Of a stretch of DNA of 64,000 nucleotides, positions 26,375 to 36,032 are shown one piece after another (the stretch's first letter is position 1; every line of letters begins with the position of its first letter). The notes beneath the pieces were generated by a model. That model saw nothing but the letters and a program-made list of their open reading frames with translations, did no database searches and was not told the DNA's origin. Made by a program: the position numbers and the translations under genes. Source of the stretch: Pseudovibrio exalbescens DSM 16456 (lineage in GTDB: Bacteria > Pseudomonadota > Alphaproteobacteria > Rhizobiales > Stappiaceae); the NCBI RefSeq assembly GCF_000422785.1, contig NZ_AUGS01000016.1:1-64000 (forward strand), written 5' to 3'.

Positions 26375-27511
26375 ATGACAACAGCCACTGCCGGCCGCGC
26401 GTTAGTATTGAACGACGCGCAGCGGCTGGCATGGCTGCGCCTAATCCGGTCAGAAAACGTGGGTCCGCGCACATTCCGCCAGCTCCTCAATCATTTCGGA
26501 TCGGCAGAAAATGCGCTCAAGGCCCTGCCCGAGTTGTCGAAACGTGGTGGCAAGGCCGCATACAAGGTTTGCCCCACAGATCGAGCAGAAGCCGAGCTTG
26601 AGGCCGCTCGACGCTTTGGTGCCCGCATTGTTGCGCTGGGAGAGCCAGACTACCCACCCAACTTGCGCAGGATAGATGCTCCGCCCCCACTGCTCACGCT
26701 CAAGGGCCCCCTTAACGCATCCAGCCCGCGAACAATCGCGATCATCGGCGCCCGGAACTGCTCGCTGGCGGGTTCAAAACTTGCGACAACCTTTGCTGAG
26801 GAACTGGGCCGCCATGGCTATGTGATCGTCTCCGGCCTGGCACGCGGAATCGATACGGCCGCACACAAAGCGAGCCTAAGAACAGGCAGTATTGCCGTTT
26901 TTGCAGGTGGAATTGATGTGATCTATCCCCATGAAAACCGGGTGTTGGTGAGTCACTTGATGGATGAATCTGGCCTTTTGGCAACAGAAATGCCGACGGG
27001 CCTCAAACCTCGGGCGCGTGACTTTCCACGCCGAAATCGGCTGATTTCCGGCATGTCACTGGGCGTTCTCGTCATAGAGGCCGCCAGCCGGTCAGGCAGC
27101 CTGCATACGGCACGATTTGCTCTGGAGCAAAACCGGGAAGTCTTTGCAGTGCCCGGATCCCCGCTCGATCCCCGTTCGGAAGGCGCCAATCGGCTGATAC
27201 AGCAAGGCGCCGCGCTCACGATCGATGCTGATGATATTCTTCAGGTTCTGGAGACACAAAACCAGCTATCTCTGACAACCCAATTTGATGAGCCAATGGA
27301 AAGTACCCCGAATGACATTCCCTACAACGAGTTGACCCAGGACAATCGCCAGCGTCTTCTCTATGCGCTCGGCCCTACGCCAACGGACGTGGACGAATTG
27401 TTGCGTTTTCTGGAAATCCCCGCACCGGCATTGCAGATCATGCTGCTGGAGCTGGAACTGGCGGGACGATTGGAACGCCACCGCGGCAACAAGGTTTCAC
27501 TCGTTGGCTGA
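26375..27511 (+). CDS. dprA: DNA-processing protein DprA
   Basis: DprA/Smf (378 residues) binds incoming single-stranded DNA and loads RecA during natural transformation. The N-terminal helix-hairpin-helix region (RLIRSENVGPRTFRQLLNHFG) is followed by the Rossmann-like core with GARNCSLAGSKLA, IVSGLARGIDTAAHKASL and the FPRRNRLISGMS signature. A C-terminal winged-helix domain ends VDELLRFLEIPAPALQIMLLELELAGRLERHRGNKV. It follows plsY by 3 bases, so the two are translationally linked. Confidence 0.96.
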   Translation: MTTATAGRALVLNDAQRLAWLRLIRSENVGPRTFRQLLNHFGSAENALKALPELSKRGGKAAYKVCPTDRAEAELEAARRFGARIVALGEPDYPPNLRRIDAPPPLLTLKGPLNASSPRTIAIIGARNCSLAGSKLATTFAEELGRHGYVIVSGLARGIDTAAHKASLRTGSIAVFAGGIDVIYPHENRVLVSHLMDESGLLATEMPTGLKPRARDFPRRNRLISGMSLGVLVIEAASRSGSLHTARFALEQNREVFAVPGSPLDPRSEGANRLIQQGAALTIDADDILQVLETQNQLSLTTQFDEPMESTPNDIPYNELTQDNRQRLLYALGPTPTDVDELLRFLEIPAPALQIMLLELELAGRLERHRGNKVSLVG

Positions 27512-27516
27512 GACGC

Positions 27517-27738
27517 TCAAGCTGGCTCACTGACACCTACGCCCTTTGCGGGTGCAAGCTCGTACCGCTTGCGCTCCTGGCGCGCTTCTTCTTCAGCCAT
27601 CGACAACATGTAGGCAAGAAAGTTCAACTGGCTATTTGAAGCCATGGAGGCAAGTTCATGACACATTTTTTCACAATAGGCGGCTGTCTCCGACCGGTCC
27701 GCATGAACCTCGGCTTTGACGGGGGCACAGTCACTCAT
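27517..27738 (-). CDS. Small conserved-looking hypothetical protein
   Basis: A 73-residue soluble protein with the central helical segment CEKMCHELASMASNSQLNFLAYMLSMAEEEA, which I believe recurs as a short hypothetical protein in alphaproteobacteria. Two cysteines four residues apart (CEKMC) could bind metal. The ATG is preceded by GGAAAGGAATTCC, giving a fair ribosome binding site. It is convergent with dprA and divergent from topA. The function is unknown. Confidence 0.65.
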   Translation of the reverse strand: MSDCAPVKAEVHADRSETAAYCEKMCHELASMASNSQLNFLAYMLSMAEEEARQERKRYELAPAKGVGVSEPA

Positions 27739-28038
27739 GGAATTCCTTTCCAGTATCCAGGTTTTCTACCTGTTTAAACGCTTTCAAAATCGCTTTGTGA
27801 AATGCAGTCTGAAATTGTAATCGCTTAAAACTGCCATCCAAGAGGGAATTGAAAGTCAAAACATTGCTTGACGCAAGGGCGTGGTATGTCGCAGCTCAGC
27901 TTATCCACTCTTGACCTCGCGCGCTGAAAAGGCCATTTGACACCCGCGACTGTATCCGAGATTGTCTCGGGTCGACTCACTTGCATCCCGTGCACCGCAC
28001 CAATTCAAAAGCGAAAAGTCGCGAGAGTTTGGATTTAA
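27739..28038. promoter_or_regulatory. Intergenic region upstream of topA
   Basis: This 300-base gap between a divergent small gene and topA has no ORF. It must hold both promoters. TTGAC-like hexamers occur (for example about 27869, 27911 and 27937), but none is paired with a well-spaced -10 box by eye, so no promoter is called. Confidence 0.35.
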
Positions 28039-30849
28039 ATGAACATCGTCATTGTTGAATCACCGGCGAAAGCCAAGACCATCAACAAATACCTTGGTTC
28101 CGGATACAAGGTATTGGCCTCCTATGGCCACGTGCGGGATTTGCCGCCAAAGGATGGCTCTGTTCTGCCGGAAGAAGACTTCAAAATGTCTTGGGCGGTG
28201 GACTCCAAATCCCAAAAACGGCTGAGCGATATCGCCAGTGCAGTGAAGGATGCCGACCGGCTCATCCTCGCAACCGACCCTGACCGCGAGGGGGAAGCGA
28301 TTTCGTGGCACGTTCTCGAAGTCTTGAAGAAGAAGAAGCTTCTCAAGGACAAGAAGGTTGAGCGCGTCGTCTTTAACGCGATCACCAAGAACGCCATCCT
28401 GGAGGCAATGCAGAACCCGCGTGAGATCGATGAGCCACTGGTAGATGCCTATCTGGCACGCCGCGCTCTCGACTATTTGGTGGGTTTCACCTTGTCTCCT
28501 GTTCTCTGGCGCAAGCTGCCTGGCGCACGTTCCGCCGGTCGCGTGCAGTCAGTTGCCCTGCGCCTCGTTTGTCAGCGCGAGAACGAGATTGAGGATTTCG
28601 TAAGTGAGGAATACTGGTCCATCCTCGCCAATCTGACGACGCCGGCACAAGATGCGGTTCAGGCGCGCCTGACCAAGTTCGACGGCAAGAAGCTGCAAAA
28701 GCTGGACATCAAGAATGAACAGCAGGCGACGGCGATCAGAACCATGCTTGAGAACGCCAGCTTCAAGGTCAGCTCGGTCGAGTCCAAGCCCCAGAAGCGG
28801 AACCCGTTTGCGCCATTCACGACCTCGACATTGCAGCAGGAAGCCTCCCGCAAGTGCGGTTTTGCAGCAGCGCGTACCATGCAGGTCGCACAGGGCCTTT
28901 ATGAAGGCGTGACCATCGGCGGCGAGACCACGGGTCTGATCACCTACATGCGTACCGACGGCGTGCAAATCGCGCAGGAAGCCATCCATAGCGCTCGCTC
29001 CGTGATCGGCAAGCAGTTTGGCGATCGCTACGTTCCTGAAAAGCCGCGGTTCTATTCGTCCAAGGCGAAGAATGCACAGGAAGCGCACGAAGCGATTCGA
29101 CCCACGGATCTGTCCCGACATCCTCGCGACGTTGCCAAGTATCTGGATCCGGACGCGGCCCGGCTTTATGAACTGATCTGGAAACGCACCATCGCCAGTC
29201 AGATGGAAAGCGCGGTTCTGGAACGCACGACCGTGGACATTGATGCGACCAGCGGCGGGCAGACAGCCCAGTTGCGCGCAACAGGGTCCGTTGTGCGGTT
29301 TGACGGCTTTCTGACGCTGTATCAGGAAGGACGCGACGACGAGGAGGACGAAGATTCCCGCCGTCTGCCTGCCATGAACAAGGACGACGTTCTGGCTCGC
29401 ACGGGTATTGAGGCCAATCAGCACTTTACAGAGCCGCCCCCGCGCTACACCGAAGCAACGCTTGTCAAAAAGATGGAAGAACTGGGCATTGGCCGCCCGT
29501 CCACCTATGCGGCGACCCTGCAAACTCTGCGGGACCGTGGGTACGTGGTTCAGGACAAGAAACGCCTTGTGCCTCAGGACAAAGGCCGTCTGGTAACCGC
29601 CTTTTTGGAAGGCTTCTTCGAGCGGTATGTGGAGTATGATTTCACGGCTGCACTCGAAGATCAGTTGGACAAGATTTCCGCAGGTGATCTGGATTGGAAA
29701 AAGGTTTTGCGCGACTTTTGGAACCCGTTCCACGAGATTTGCGATGAGGTCATCAAGCGGTCCAACACCGAAGTTCTGGACGCCCTCAATGAGATCCTCA
29801 GTGCCCACGTCTTTCCGGACAAGGGCGATGGAACCGATCCGCGCAAGTGCCCCAAGTGCGAAACCGGCCGCCTTTCTCTGAAGGTCAGCCGATACGGGGC
29901 TTTTGTTGGGTGCTCCAACTACAACAAGGACAAAAAGGACGGCAAGATCCCGAACGAGGATCCACCGCATTGTGATTATACCCGGCAGGTGTCCGCAACT
30001 GGCGACGGTGCGGACGAGGCAGCCGGCGACGGTCCGAAGGTCCTTGGCGTCGATCCGGAAACCGGCTTGGAGGTCAGCCTGCGCACGGGGCGCTTCGGCC
30101 CCTACGTGCAGCTTGGGGAGGAAGCAAAACCCAAGCGTTCTTCCCTGCCACGTGGCTGGTCGCCCTCTGACATTGATCTGGAGAAGGCCCTGCAACTGCT
30201 GTCGTTGCCGCGCGACGTGGGCCCTCACCCGGAAGATGGCAAGATGATCACGGCAGGTCTGGGTCGCTTTGGACCGTTTGTCCATCACGACAGTACCTAT
30301 GCCAACCTTGATGGACCTGAAGAAGTGTTTTCCGTGGGTATCAACCGCGCCGTGACGCTCCTTGCCGAAAAACGCGCCAAGGGTGGTGGACGCCGCGGAG
30401 CCGCCAAACCACTCAAGGAGCTGGGCGAGCATCCAGATGGCGGCGCGATCAATGTGTACTCCGGACGCTATGGACCCTATGTAAAGTGGGAAAAGATCAA
30501 CGCCACCCTGCCCAAAGACAGCAAACCGGAAGAGGTGACGCTGGAACAGGCGGTGGAACTGGTGAACGCCAAAGCGCAGGCCAAGGGTAAAACCAAGAAG
30601 GCAGCCCCGAAGAAGGCGGCCGCCAAAAAGACCGGTGGCAAAGCAACAGACGGCGCAGCCAAGGGTGTCTTGAAGGATTTCGGTGCCCACCCGGACGGGG
30701 GTGAGATGAGCCTTAGAGACAGTGGACGCCTGGGTATCCGGTTGAAGTGGGACAAGAAATTCATCCCGCTCGGCAAAGACGTTGACCCGGATAAATTGAC
30801 ATTCGAAGACGCGGTATCAATCGTAAACGCCCAAAAGGCGACGGGATAG
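28039..30849 (+). CDS. topA: DNA topoisomerase I
   Basis: TopA (936 residues) relaxes negative supercoils. The TOPRIM domain begins MNIVIVESPAKAKTINKYLG and includes ATDPDREGEAISWH. The active-site tyrosine is in GLITYMRTDG, and the KMEELGIGRPSTYAATLQTL gate follows. One zinc ribbon (CPKCETGRLSLKVSRYGAFVGCSNY with CDY) is followed by four C-terminal topoisomerase repeats of the R(F/Y)GPYV type, separated by a lysine/alanine-rich linker (KKAAPKKAAAKK). This reduced-zinc architecture is typical of alphaproteobacteria. rnr follows after 67 bases and is probably in the same operon. Confidence 0.97.
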   Translation: MNIVIVESPAKAKTINKYLGSGYKVLASYGHVRDLPPKDGSVLPEEDFKMSWAVDSKSQKRLSDIASAVKDADRLILATDPDREGEAISWHVLEVLKKKKLLKDKKVERVVFNAITKNAILEAMQNPREIDEPLVDAYLARRALDYLVGFTLSPVLWRKLPGARSAGRVQSVALRLVCQRENEIEDFVSEEYWSILANLTTPAQDAVQARLTKFDGKKLQKLDIKNEQQATAIRTMLENASFKVSSVESKPQKRNPFAPFTTSTLQQEASRKCGFAAARTMQVAQGLYEGVTIGGETTGLITYMRTDGVQIAQEAIHSARSVIGKQFGDRYVPEKPRFYSSKAKNAQEAHEAIRPTDLSRHPRDVAKYLDPDAARLYELIWKRTIASQMESAVLERTTVDIDATSGGQTAQLRATGSVVRFDGFLTLYQEGRDDEEDEDSRRLPAMNKDDVLARTGIEANQHFTEPPPRYTEATLVKKMEELGIGRPSTYAATLQTLRDRGYVVQDKKRLVPQDKGRLVTAFLEGFFERYVEYDFTAALEDQLDKISAGDLDWKKVLRDFWNPFHEICDEVIKRSNTEVLDALNEILSAHVFPDKGDGTDPRKCPKCETGRLSLKVSRYGAFVGCSNYNKDKKDGKIPNEDPPHCDYTRQVSATGDGADEAAGDGPKVLGVDPETGLEVSLRTGRFGPYVQLGEEAKPKRSSLPRGWSPSDIDLEKALQLLSLPRDVGPHPEDGKMITAGLGRFGPFVHHDSTYANLDGPEEVFSVGINRAVTLLAEKRAKGGGRRGAAKPLKELGEHPDGGAINVYSGRYGPYVKWEKINATLPKDSKPEEVTLEQAVELVNAKAQAKGKTKKAAPKKAAAKKTGGKATDGAAKGVLKDFGAHPDGGEMSLRDSGRLGIRLKWDKKFIPLGKDVDPDKLTFEDAVSIVNAQKATG

Positions 30850-30916
30850 TGCGTCGTAACCGACCCGACATTCGGGTACAAGCGCAGCCAATGCAGGCTG
30901 CACTGGAAGAAAAGAA

Positions 30917-33223
30917 TTGAGCCGACACAAGCTCGCAGGAAAAAAACATAAAGGGCCGGCAGAAATGCCGACCCGCGAGGAACTTCTGGCCTTCATCGCG
31001 GAAAATCCCGGTAAGGCTGGCAAACGGGAAATCGCCCGGCATTTTGGCATTACGGGCGCAGCCCGCATTCCCCTGAAAAAGCAATTGAAGGAACTGGCCG
31101 CTGACGGTGTCATCGAAAAACGCAAGAAGCGGATGATCCGTCCCGGCGATTTGCCCTCCGTGTTCGTGGTCAACCTTACCCGTCGTACCCGTGATGGAGA
31201 GCTGCTCGGTGTGCCCACAAACTGGGATCCAGAGCACGGCAAGGAACCTTTTGTTCTCATCTTGCAGGAAAGCCGCCGGGGCAAATCAGGCCCGCAGGTT
31301 GGCGTGGGCGATCGCGCTCTGGTGCGTTTGACCGAGCAGGATCCGGGCTCAGAAGCCGCTTACTGTGCCCGTGTGATCCGCCGACTGCAAAAGCAGGAAA
31401 GCACGATCCTCGGCATTTTGCGCAAGGACCCAACGACCAATGCCGTTCACCTTGAACCGGTGGACCGGCGCGTTCGTGAGGTTGATCTGGATCCACGTGA
31501 TCTCAAGGGGGCAGAAAGCGGAGATCTGGTTTCGGTATCCGTTCACAAGGCCGGGCGCTACGGCATTTCCCGCGCGACGGTCGCCGAACGCATTGGTTCG
31601 ATGAACTCCGAACATGCCGTCTCCGAGATAGCACTGCATACGCAAGGCATTCCTTCGGTGTTTCCCGATGAAGTACTCGCAGAAGCCGAAAACGCCACCC
31701 CGGTCTCTCAGCAAAACCGAGAAGATTGGCGGCAAGTGCCCTTGATCACGATCGATCCGGCGGACGCCAAGGATCACGATGATGCTGTGTACGCCCAGCC
31801 TGACGATGACCCTGACAATCCCGGCGGCTATGTGGTGTACGTGGCCATTGCCGATGTGGCAGCCTATGTCACGCCCGGCTCGGCAATGGACCAGGAAGCT
31901 GAAAAGCGCGGCAACTCTGTCTATTTCCCGGATCGCGTCATCCCCATGCTGCCAGAACGGATTTCCAATGATTTGTGCTCGCTGCGCGAAAAGGAAGACC
32001 GTCCCGCCATGGCAACGCGCATGGTGTTCGATGCCAAGGGCAAGAAGATCGCTCACAGTTTTCACCGGGTTCTCATGCGCTCGGCTGCAAAGCTGTCCTA
32101 CCAGCAAGCGCAAAAGGCAATTGAGGGCGTTCTGGACGAGAAGACAGAGATGCTTCTTGATGATGTCCTCAAGCCTCTCTGGGCAGCTTATGCAGTGCTG
32201 CGCAAAGGCCGTGACAAGAGGGCTCCTCTGGAACTGGATCTGCCCGAACGCAAAATCCTACTGAAAAAAGACGGCACGGTGGATCGCGTTGTTGTTCCCG
32301 AACGCCTTGATGCGCACAAGCTCATCGAAGAGTTCATGATTCAGGCCAATGTGGCTGCGGCTGAAACACTGGAGAGCAAGAATTCGCCCCTGCTCTACCG
32401 GATTCATGACGCCTCCACGCCTGAAAAGCTTGAGAACTTGCGAGATTTCCTGTCCACCATGGATATCAAGCTGCCCCATCAGGGCGGGCTGAGAGCCTCG
32501 GTGTTCAACAATATCCTTGATCGCGTGAAGGACAGCCCAAACGCGCCACTGGTCAATGAAGTCGTTCTACGTTCGCAGGCGCAAGCAGAGTATCATCCGC
32601 ACAATATTGGCCACTTTGGACTCAATCTGCGCCGCTATGCTCACTTCACCTCGCCTATCCGCCGATATGCGGATCTGATTGTCCACAGGGCATTGATCTC
32701 AAGTTTGAAGCTGGGCAAGGACGGTTTACCCAGCGGTTTTGAAGATAAACTTGAGATCATCGCAGGAGAGATTTCTACTGCAGAAAGAAGGGCAATGCTG
32801 GCGGAACGCGAGACGATCGACCGCCTGATCGCTCTTTGGCTCTCCGATCAGGTTGGCGCGAAATTCACCGGACGGATCGCAGGGGTCACGAAGTCTGGAC
32901 TTTTTGTCCGCTTGCAAGATAGTGGCGCAGATGGTTTTGTACCTGCTTCTACTATCGGTAATGATTACTATGCCTATGAAGAAGCTGCTCATGCCCTGAT
33001 CGGGCGCAGTACTGGAGAGACCTACCAACTTGGCGACATTGTCGACGTTCGACTGGTAGAGGCCGCTCCGTTTGCTGGCGCATTGCGGTTTGAGATTCTA
33101 AGCCCGGGCAAGGTCACGGCCGATAGAGGTCGGCGCAAGCCGACAACCAACAAGAAGAACTGGTCTAAGCAAAGAGACAAACCAGCGGGATTGAGGAAGT
33201 CGAAGTCTCGAAAGAAACGGTGA
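30917..33223 (+). CDS. rnr: Ribonuclease R
   Basis: RNase R (768 residues) is a processive 3'-5' exoribonuclease that degrades structured RNA. It shows an N-terminal winged-helix region (TREELLAFIAENPGKAGKREIARHFG), cold-shock domains, the catalytic RNB core with TIDPADAKDHDDAVYAQ and RYADLIVHRAL, an S1 domain (GAKFTGRIAGVTKSGLFVRLQDSGADGFVP) and a basic tail. The start is a TTG with GGAAGA upstream; an internal ATG at 30965 is the alternative. It overlaps the region of the DUF983 start. Confidence 0.96.
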   Translation: MSRHKLAGKKHKGPAEMPTREELLAFIAENPGKAGKREIARHFGITGAARIPLKKQLKELAADGVIEKRKKRMIRPGDLPSVFVVNLTRRTRDGELLGVPTNWDPEHGKEPFVLILQESRRGKSGPQVGVGDRALVRLTEQDPGSEAAYCARVIRRLQKQESTILGILRKDPTTNAVHLEPVDRRVREVDLDPRDLKGAESGDLVSVSVHKAGRYGISRATVAERIGSMNSEHAVSEIALHTQGIPSVFPDEVLAEAENATPVSQQNREDWRQVPLITIDPADAKDHDDAVYAQPDDDPDNPGGYVVYVAIADVAAYVTPGSAMDQEAEKRGNSVYFPDRVIPMLPERISNDLCSLREKEDRPAMATRMVFDAKGKKIAHSFHRVLMRSAAKLSYQQAQKAIEGVLDEKTEMLLDDVLKPLWAAYAVLRKGRDKRAPLELDLPERKILLKKDGTVDRVVVPERLDAHKLIEEFMIQANVAAAETLESKNSPLLYRIHDASTPEKLENLRDFLSTMDIKLPHQGGLRASVFNNILDRVKDSPNAPLVNEVVLRSQAQAEYHPHNIGHFGLNLRRYAHFTSPIRRYADLIVHRALISSLKLGKDGLPSGFEDKLEIIAGEISTAERRAMLAERETIDRLIALWLSDQVGAKFTGRIAGVTKSGLFVRLQDSGADGFVPASTIGNDYYAYEEAAHALIGRSTGETYQLGDIVDVRLVEAAPFAGALRFEILSPGKVTADRGRRKPTTNKKNWSKQRDKPAGLRKSKSRKKR

Positions 33224-33231
33224 GAACACAT

Positions 33232-33681
33232 ATGGAAGCGCAGGACAGTTTCAGCCCTCCCCCCAAGCGTGACGTTGCAGCAGCGATGCTGAACGGTGGT
33301 CGCCTGAAATGCCCGGCATGCGGCGAAGGCAAGATGTTCGCAAGCTTCCTAAAGGTGAACCAAAGCTGCCATAGCTGCGGCGAAGAACTCCATCACCACA
33401 GGGCGGACGATGCGCCGCCCTATTTCACCATCTTCATTGTTGGGCACGTGGTTGTTGCCTTGTGTCTGGCCGTCGAAATGGCCTTCTTCCCGCCTCTTTG
33501 GCTTCACCTTGCCCTTTGGTTACCGCTCACCGTCATTATGTCACTGGCCATGCTGCCCCCCATCAAAGGCAGCCTTGTAGGGCTTCAGTGGGCTTTGCGC
33601 ATGCACGGCTTCGATCTGAAGTCAAACGTGGATGATGCAGACGACCCGGACCCCACTTACCATTCGGTGACACAGGCCTGA
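33232..33681 (+). CDS. DUF983 family zinc-ribbon membrane protein
   Basis: The 149-residue protein has an N-terminal zinc ribbon (CPACGEGKMFASFLKVNQSCHSCG), the DUF983 signature DDAPPYFTIFIVGH and two membrane helices. DUF983 proteins are widespread small membrane proteins in alphaproteobacteria, of unknown function. The ATG at 33232 is 8 bases after the rnr stop; a GTG overlapping that stop (33220) would add four residues. The tight spacing places it in the topA-rnr operon. Confidence 0.88.
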   Translation: MEAQDSFSPPPKRDVAAAMLNGGRLKCPACGEGKMFASFLKVNQSCHSCGEELHHHRADDAPPYFTIFIVGHVVVALCLAVEMAFFPPLWLHLALWLPLTVIMSLAMLPPIKGSLVGLQWALRMHGFDLKSNVDDADDPDPTYHSVTQA

Positions 33682-33686
33682 CGCCG

Positions 33687-34433
33687 ATGAGCGAGCATAT
33701 TCTGAACCGTCTCAAAGGCGTTGAGCCAGTATCCGATGGGGGCCCGAAAGTGCCCAGCGATGCGGCCACCCTATTGATTCTGGACCGCCAGACCAATGGC
33801 GACATACATGTTCTGATGGGACGCCGACACACCCGCCACACCTTCATGCCGGGCATGTTCGTATTCCCCGGGGGGCGGGTCGACGCCGAAGACGCTGATG
33901 TTCGCTTTGTTGAGGACTATGAGCCGACAACACGGCAAAAGCTGATTAAAGATCTTAAGACGGGCAGCAGTGAAGACTACGCCCGTGCGTTCGCCATGGC
34001 TGCCCTACGAGAAACCTACGAGGAAGCAGGGCTGTTTGTCGGTGTCAAAACCGAGCAAACCGTCATGCCGTCCGGTATTGGTTTTGAAGCGTTCGATGAA
34101 CGCAGTGTCGTTGCCAATCTGGCTCCCATGCGCTTTATCGCACGTGCCATCACGCCGCCTGGACGCCCCCGTCGATACGATACCCGCTTTCTTGCTGTAT
34201 GGTCGGATCAGATAGCCGATCGCCTGCCTGAAGGCACAGGCCCTTCAGGAGAACTGGAAGAACTGCAGTGGTTGTCCTTGCAAGACAGCAAGCGCCTCGA
34301 ATTGCCGCCAATCACACTGGCGGTCATCGAGGAGCTGGAATTGCGACTGAAAGTCGACCCTGATTTGCAGCCCCGGTATCCAGTGCCCTACTATTATTGG
34401 ACCCCGAACGGATTTGTCCGCGAAGAACTCTAA
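33687..34433 (+). CDS. NUDIX hydrolase (NUDT19-like)
   Basis: This 248-residue protein has a Nudix box interrupted by an insertion, with GGRVDAEDAD followed about 35 residues later by AALRETYEEAGLFVG. The split box and long N-terminus resemble the NUDT7/NUDT19 CoA-diphosphatase-like group. These enzymes cleave nucleoside diphosphate linkages; the substrate is not evident. It starts 5 bases after the DUF983 stop and ends the topA-rnr cluster. Confidence 0.87.
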   Translation: MSEHILNRLKGVEPVSDGGPKVPSDAATLLILDRQTNGDIHVLMGRRHTRHTFMPGMFVFPGGRVDAEDADVRFVEDYEPTTRQKLIKDLKTGSSEDYARAFAMAALRETYEEAGLFVGVKTEQTVMPSGIGFEAFDERSVVANLAPMRFIARAITPPGRPRRYDTRFLAVWSDQIADRLPEGTGPSGELEELQWLSLQDSKRLELPPITLAVIEELELRLKVDPDLQPRYPVPYYYWTPNGFVREEL

Positions 34434-34642
34434 GGCGGTGCATAACCCTCCGGCACGAATGCCGTCTTAAATAACTGAAAATTAGTAGGTATTTGCCAAA
34501 GAACCCGCCTTGGGCCGAGCGCCCGATCAAGCACCCTTTACGCATGATTGCGTAGCCTGCAGATTTCGATGGAAACGGGCGGGCTTTCGTGACAATGGAA
34601 CGCCAAGGCACGGTATCCTCCGAAGCCTCTTTTTCTTGGTAA

Positions 34643-35845
34643 ATGACAATGAATACGAACGGCGCAGTTCCTGTGCAGTCGCGTTTTTCGCGTGCGCAGG
34701 TCCATGGTATTGCTGCGGCCCTGGGGGCTATTGCAGCGGTTGGTCTTGCTCTTTCTGTAAGTTATCCCCTTCTGGCGCTCACGCTCAATGCGCGCGGCGT
34801 ACCTGAGGGGGTGATCGGCCTCAACACGGCTTTCGCAGGCATTGCGTCCATTGCGGTAACGCCGTTTTGTGCGCGCCTTGCGAAATGGCTGGGCACGCCA
34901 CAAGCCATTCTGGTGTGTCTTGCCGGGGCTGGTATTGCCCTGCCCTGCTTTTATTATGCCACCGAAATCTGGATGTGGTTCCCGTTGCGGCTGGTTTTCC
35001 ACGCCGGCATCACGGCGGTGTTTGTGCTCTCCGAGTTCTGGATCAATGCCTTTGCACCCAGTTGTCGCCGCGGCGTGATTATGGGTATTTACGCGACAGT
35101 GCTGGCCGTGGGCTATATCATAGGCCCCACGGCACTCGCCACGTTGGGGGCCATTGGCGAGTTTCCGTTCTGGTTCGCAGCAGGCCTGATCTGGCTTGCA
35201 GGCCTACCCGTTCTGATTGGTTGGCACTCTCGACCAGACCTGCACGAGGGTACGAACGGAACGCTCTTTTCGTTTCTTTGGGTGGCCCCGGTTGCAACGT
35301 TCGCAGGACTCATCAGTGGCGCAGTCAATTCCAGCATGATGTCCCTTTTACCTGTGATGGGCAGAGAACTGGGTTTCACTCTGGAACGAGCAACCCTGCT
35401 GGTGACCGTGGTGTCGCTAGGCAACCTCGTGCTGCAGATCCCATTGGGCTACCTGTCGGACCGGATTGACCGGCGGGTTATTCTCATGATCTGCGCCTCT
35501 GGCGGCGTGTTGATTTCAATCGCGGTAATCCCTTTTGGAACCACGTATGCCACTTTGGCGGCTCTCATGTTCTTCTGGGGCGGTTTGACTACCGGCTTGT
35601 ATACCATTGGCCTGACCCATCTGGGCGCGCGGTTCACAGGCGCCGATCTGGCATCGGCAAACGCCGCATTCGTAATGATGTATTCAGTGGGCATGATTAC
35701 GGCACCAATCATGGGCGGTTACGCATTGAAGTACCTGGGCTCACCCGGCCTGCCACTGGTGTGGTCCACCTTTCTACTGGTGTATGCTGCGGTTTGTCTT
35801 TGGCGTGCCCTTACAGCGCGCAAAGCACCAGCGTCAGCCCAATAA
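34643..35845 (+). CDS. Major facilitator superfamily transporter (copy 1)
   Basis: The 400-residue protein has twelve predicted membrane helices and MFS motifs such as LNTAFAGIASIAVTPFCARLAKWLGTP and GYLSDRIDRRVI between helices 8 and 9 region. The family resembles YcaD-type MFS proteins; the substrate is unknown. A close paralogue follows at 36033 with matching segments (for example EFWINA and TGLYTIGLTHLGAR), so this is a tandem duplication. A leader of about 200 bases with a small hairpin (TACGCA/TGCGTA at 34539-34554) precedes the start. It ends at a strong terminator. Confidence 0.9.
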   Translation: MTMNTNGAVPVQSRFSRAQVHGIAAALGAIAAVGLALSVSYPLLALTLNARGVPEGVIGLNTAFAGIASIAVTPFCARLAKWLGTPQAILVCLAGAGIALPCFYYATEIWMWFPLRLVFHAGITAVFVLSEFWINAFAPSCRRGVIMGIYATVLAVGYIIGPTALATLGAIGEFPFWFAAGLIWLAGLPVLIGWHSRPDLHEGTNGTLFSFLWVAPVATFAGLISGAVNSSMMSLLPVMGRELGFTLERATLLVTVVSLGNLVLQIPLGYLSDRIDRRVILMICASGGVLISIAVIPFGTTYATLAALMFFWGGLTTGLYTIGLTHLGARFTGADLASANAAFVMMYSVGMITAPIMGGYALKYLGSPGLPLVWSTFLLVYAAVCLWRALTARKAPASAQ

Positions 35846-35863
35846 GTTGTTTCCCAAAAGACG

Positions 35864-35894
35864 AGACGCCGCACAGCCTGCGGCGTCTTTTTTT
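35864..35894 (+). terminator. Intrinsic terminator of MFS copy 1
   Basis: A perfect 10-base stem (AGACGCCGCA/TGCGGCGTCT) with a 5-base loop is followed by seven T, 18 bases after the MFS stop codon. It separates the two paralogous transporter genes into independent transcription units. Confidence 0.92.
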
Positions 35895-35944
35895 GTTTGC
35901 TGCCATTGCGTAAAGCCTCGCGAGTGAGTACAAAGGAATCCGCC

Positions 35945-35967
35945 AATCTGAACAAACGTTCAAGATT
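35945..35967. promoter_or_regulatory. Imperfect palindrome upstream of MFS copy 2
   Basis: Arms AATCTGAAC and GTTCAAGATT (one extra A) flank a 4-base centre, about 65 bases before the MFS copy 2 start. The size and symmetry fit a dimeric repressor operator, though a small RNA hairpin is equally possible. Confidence 0.35.
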
Positions 35968-36032
35968 AGGCCAGCGCAGAGTGCCAAGAGCACAAACACA
36001 CAAGCTCCATTGACATTAAGAGGGTACGCGCG

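Noticed and set aside
28549-30690. 713-codon minus-strand frame opposite topA
   Set aside because: It is antisense to an unmistakable topoisomerase I, and its residues follow the reverse complement of topA codons.
33220-33231. Four-residue N-terminal extension of DUF983 from GTG
   Set aside because: It overlaps the rnr stop and adds nothing conserved; the ATG at 33232 is the simpler start.
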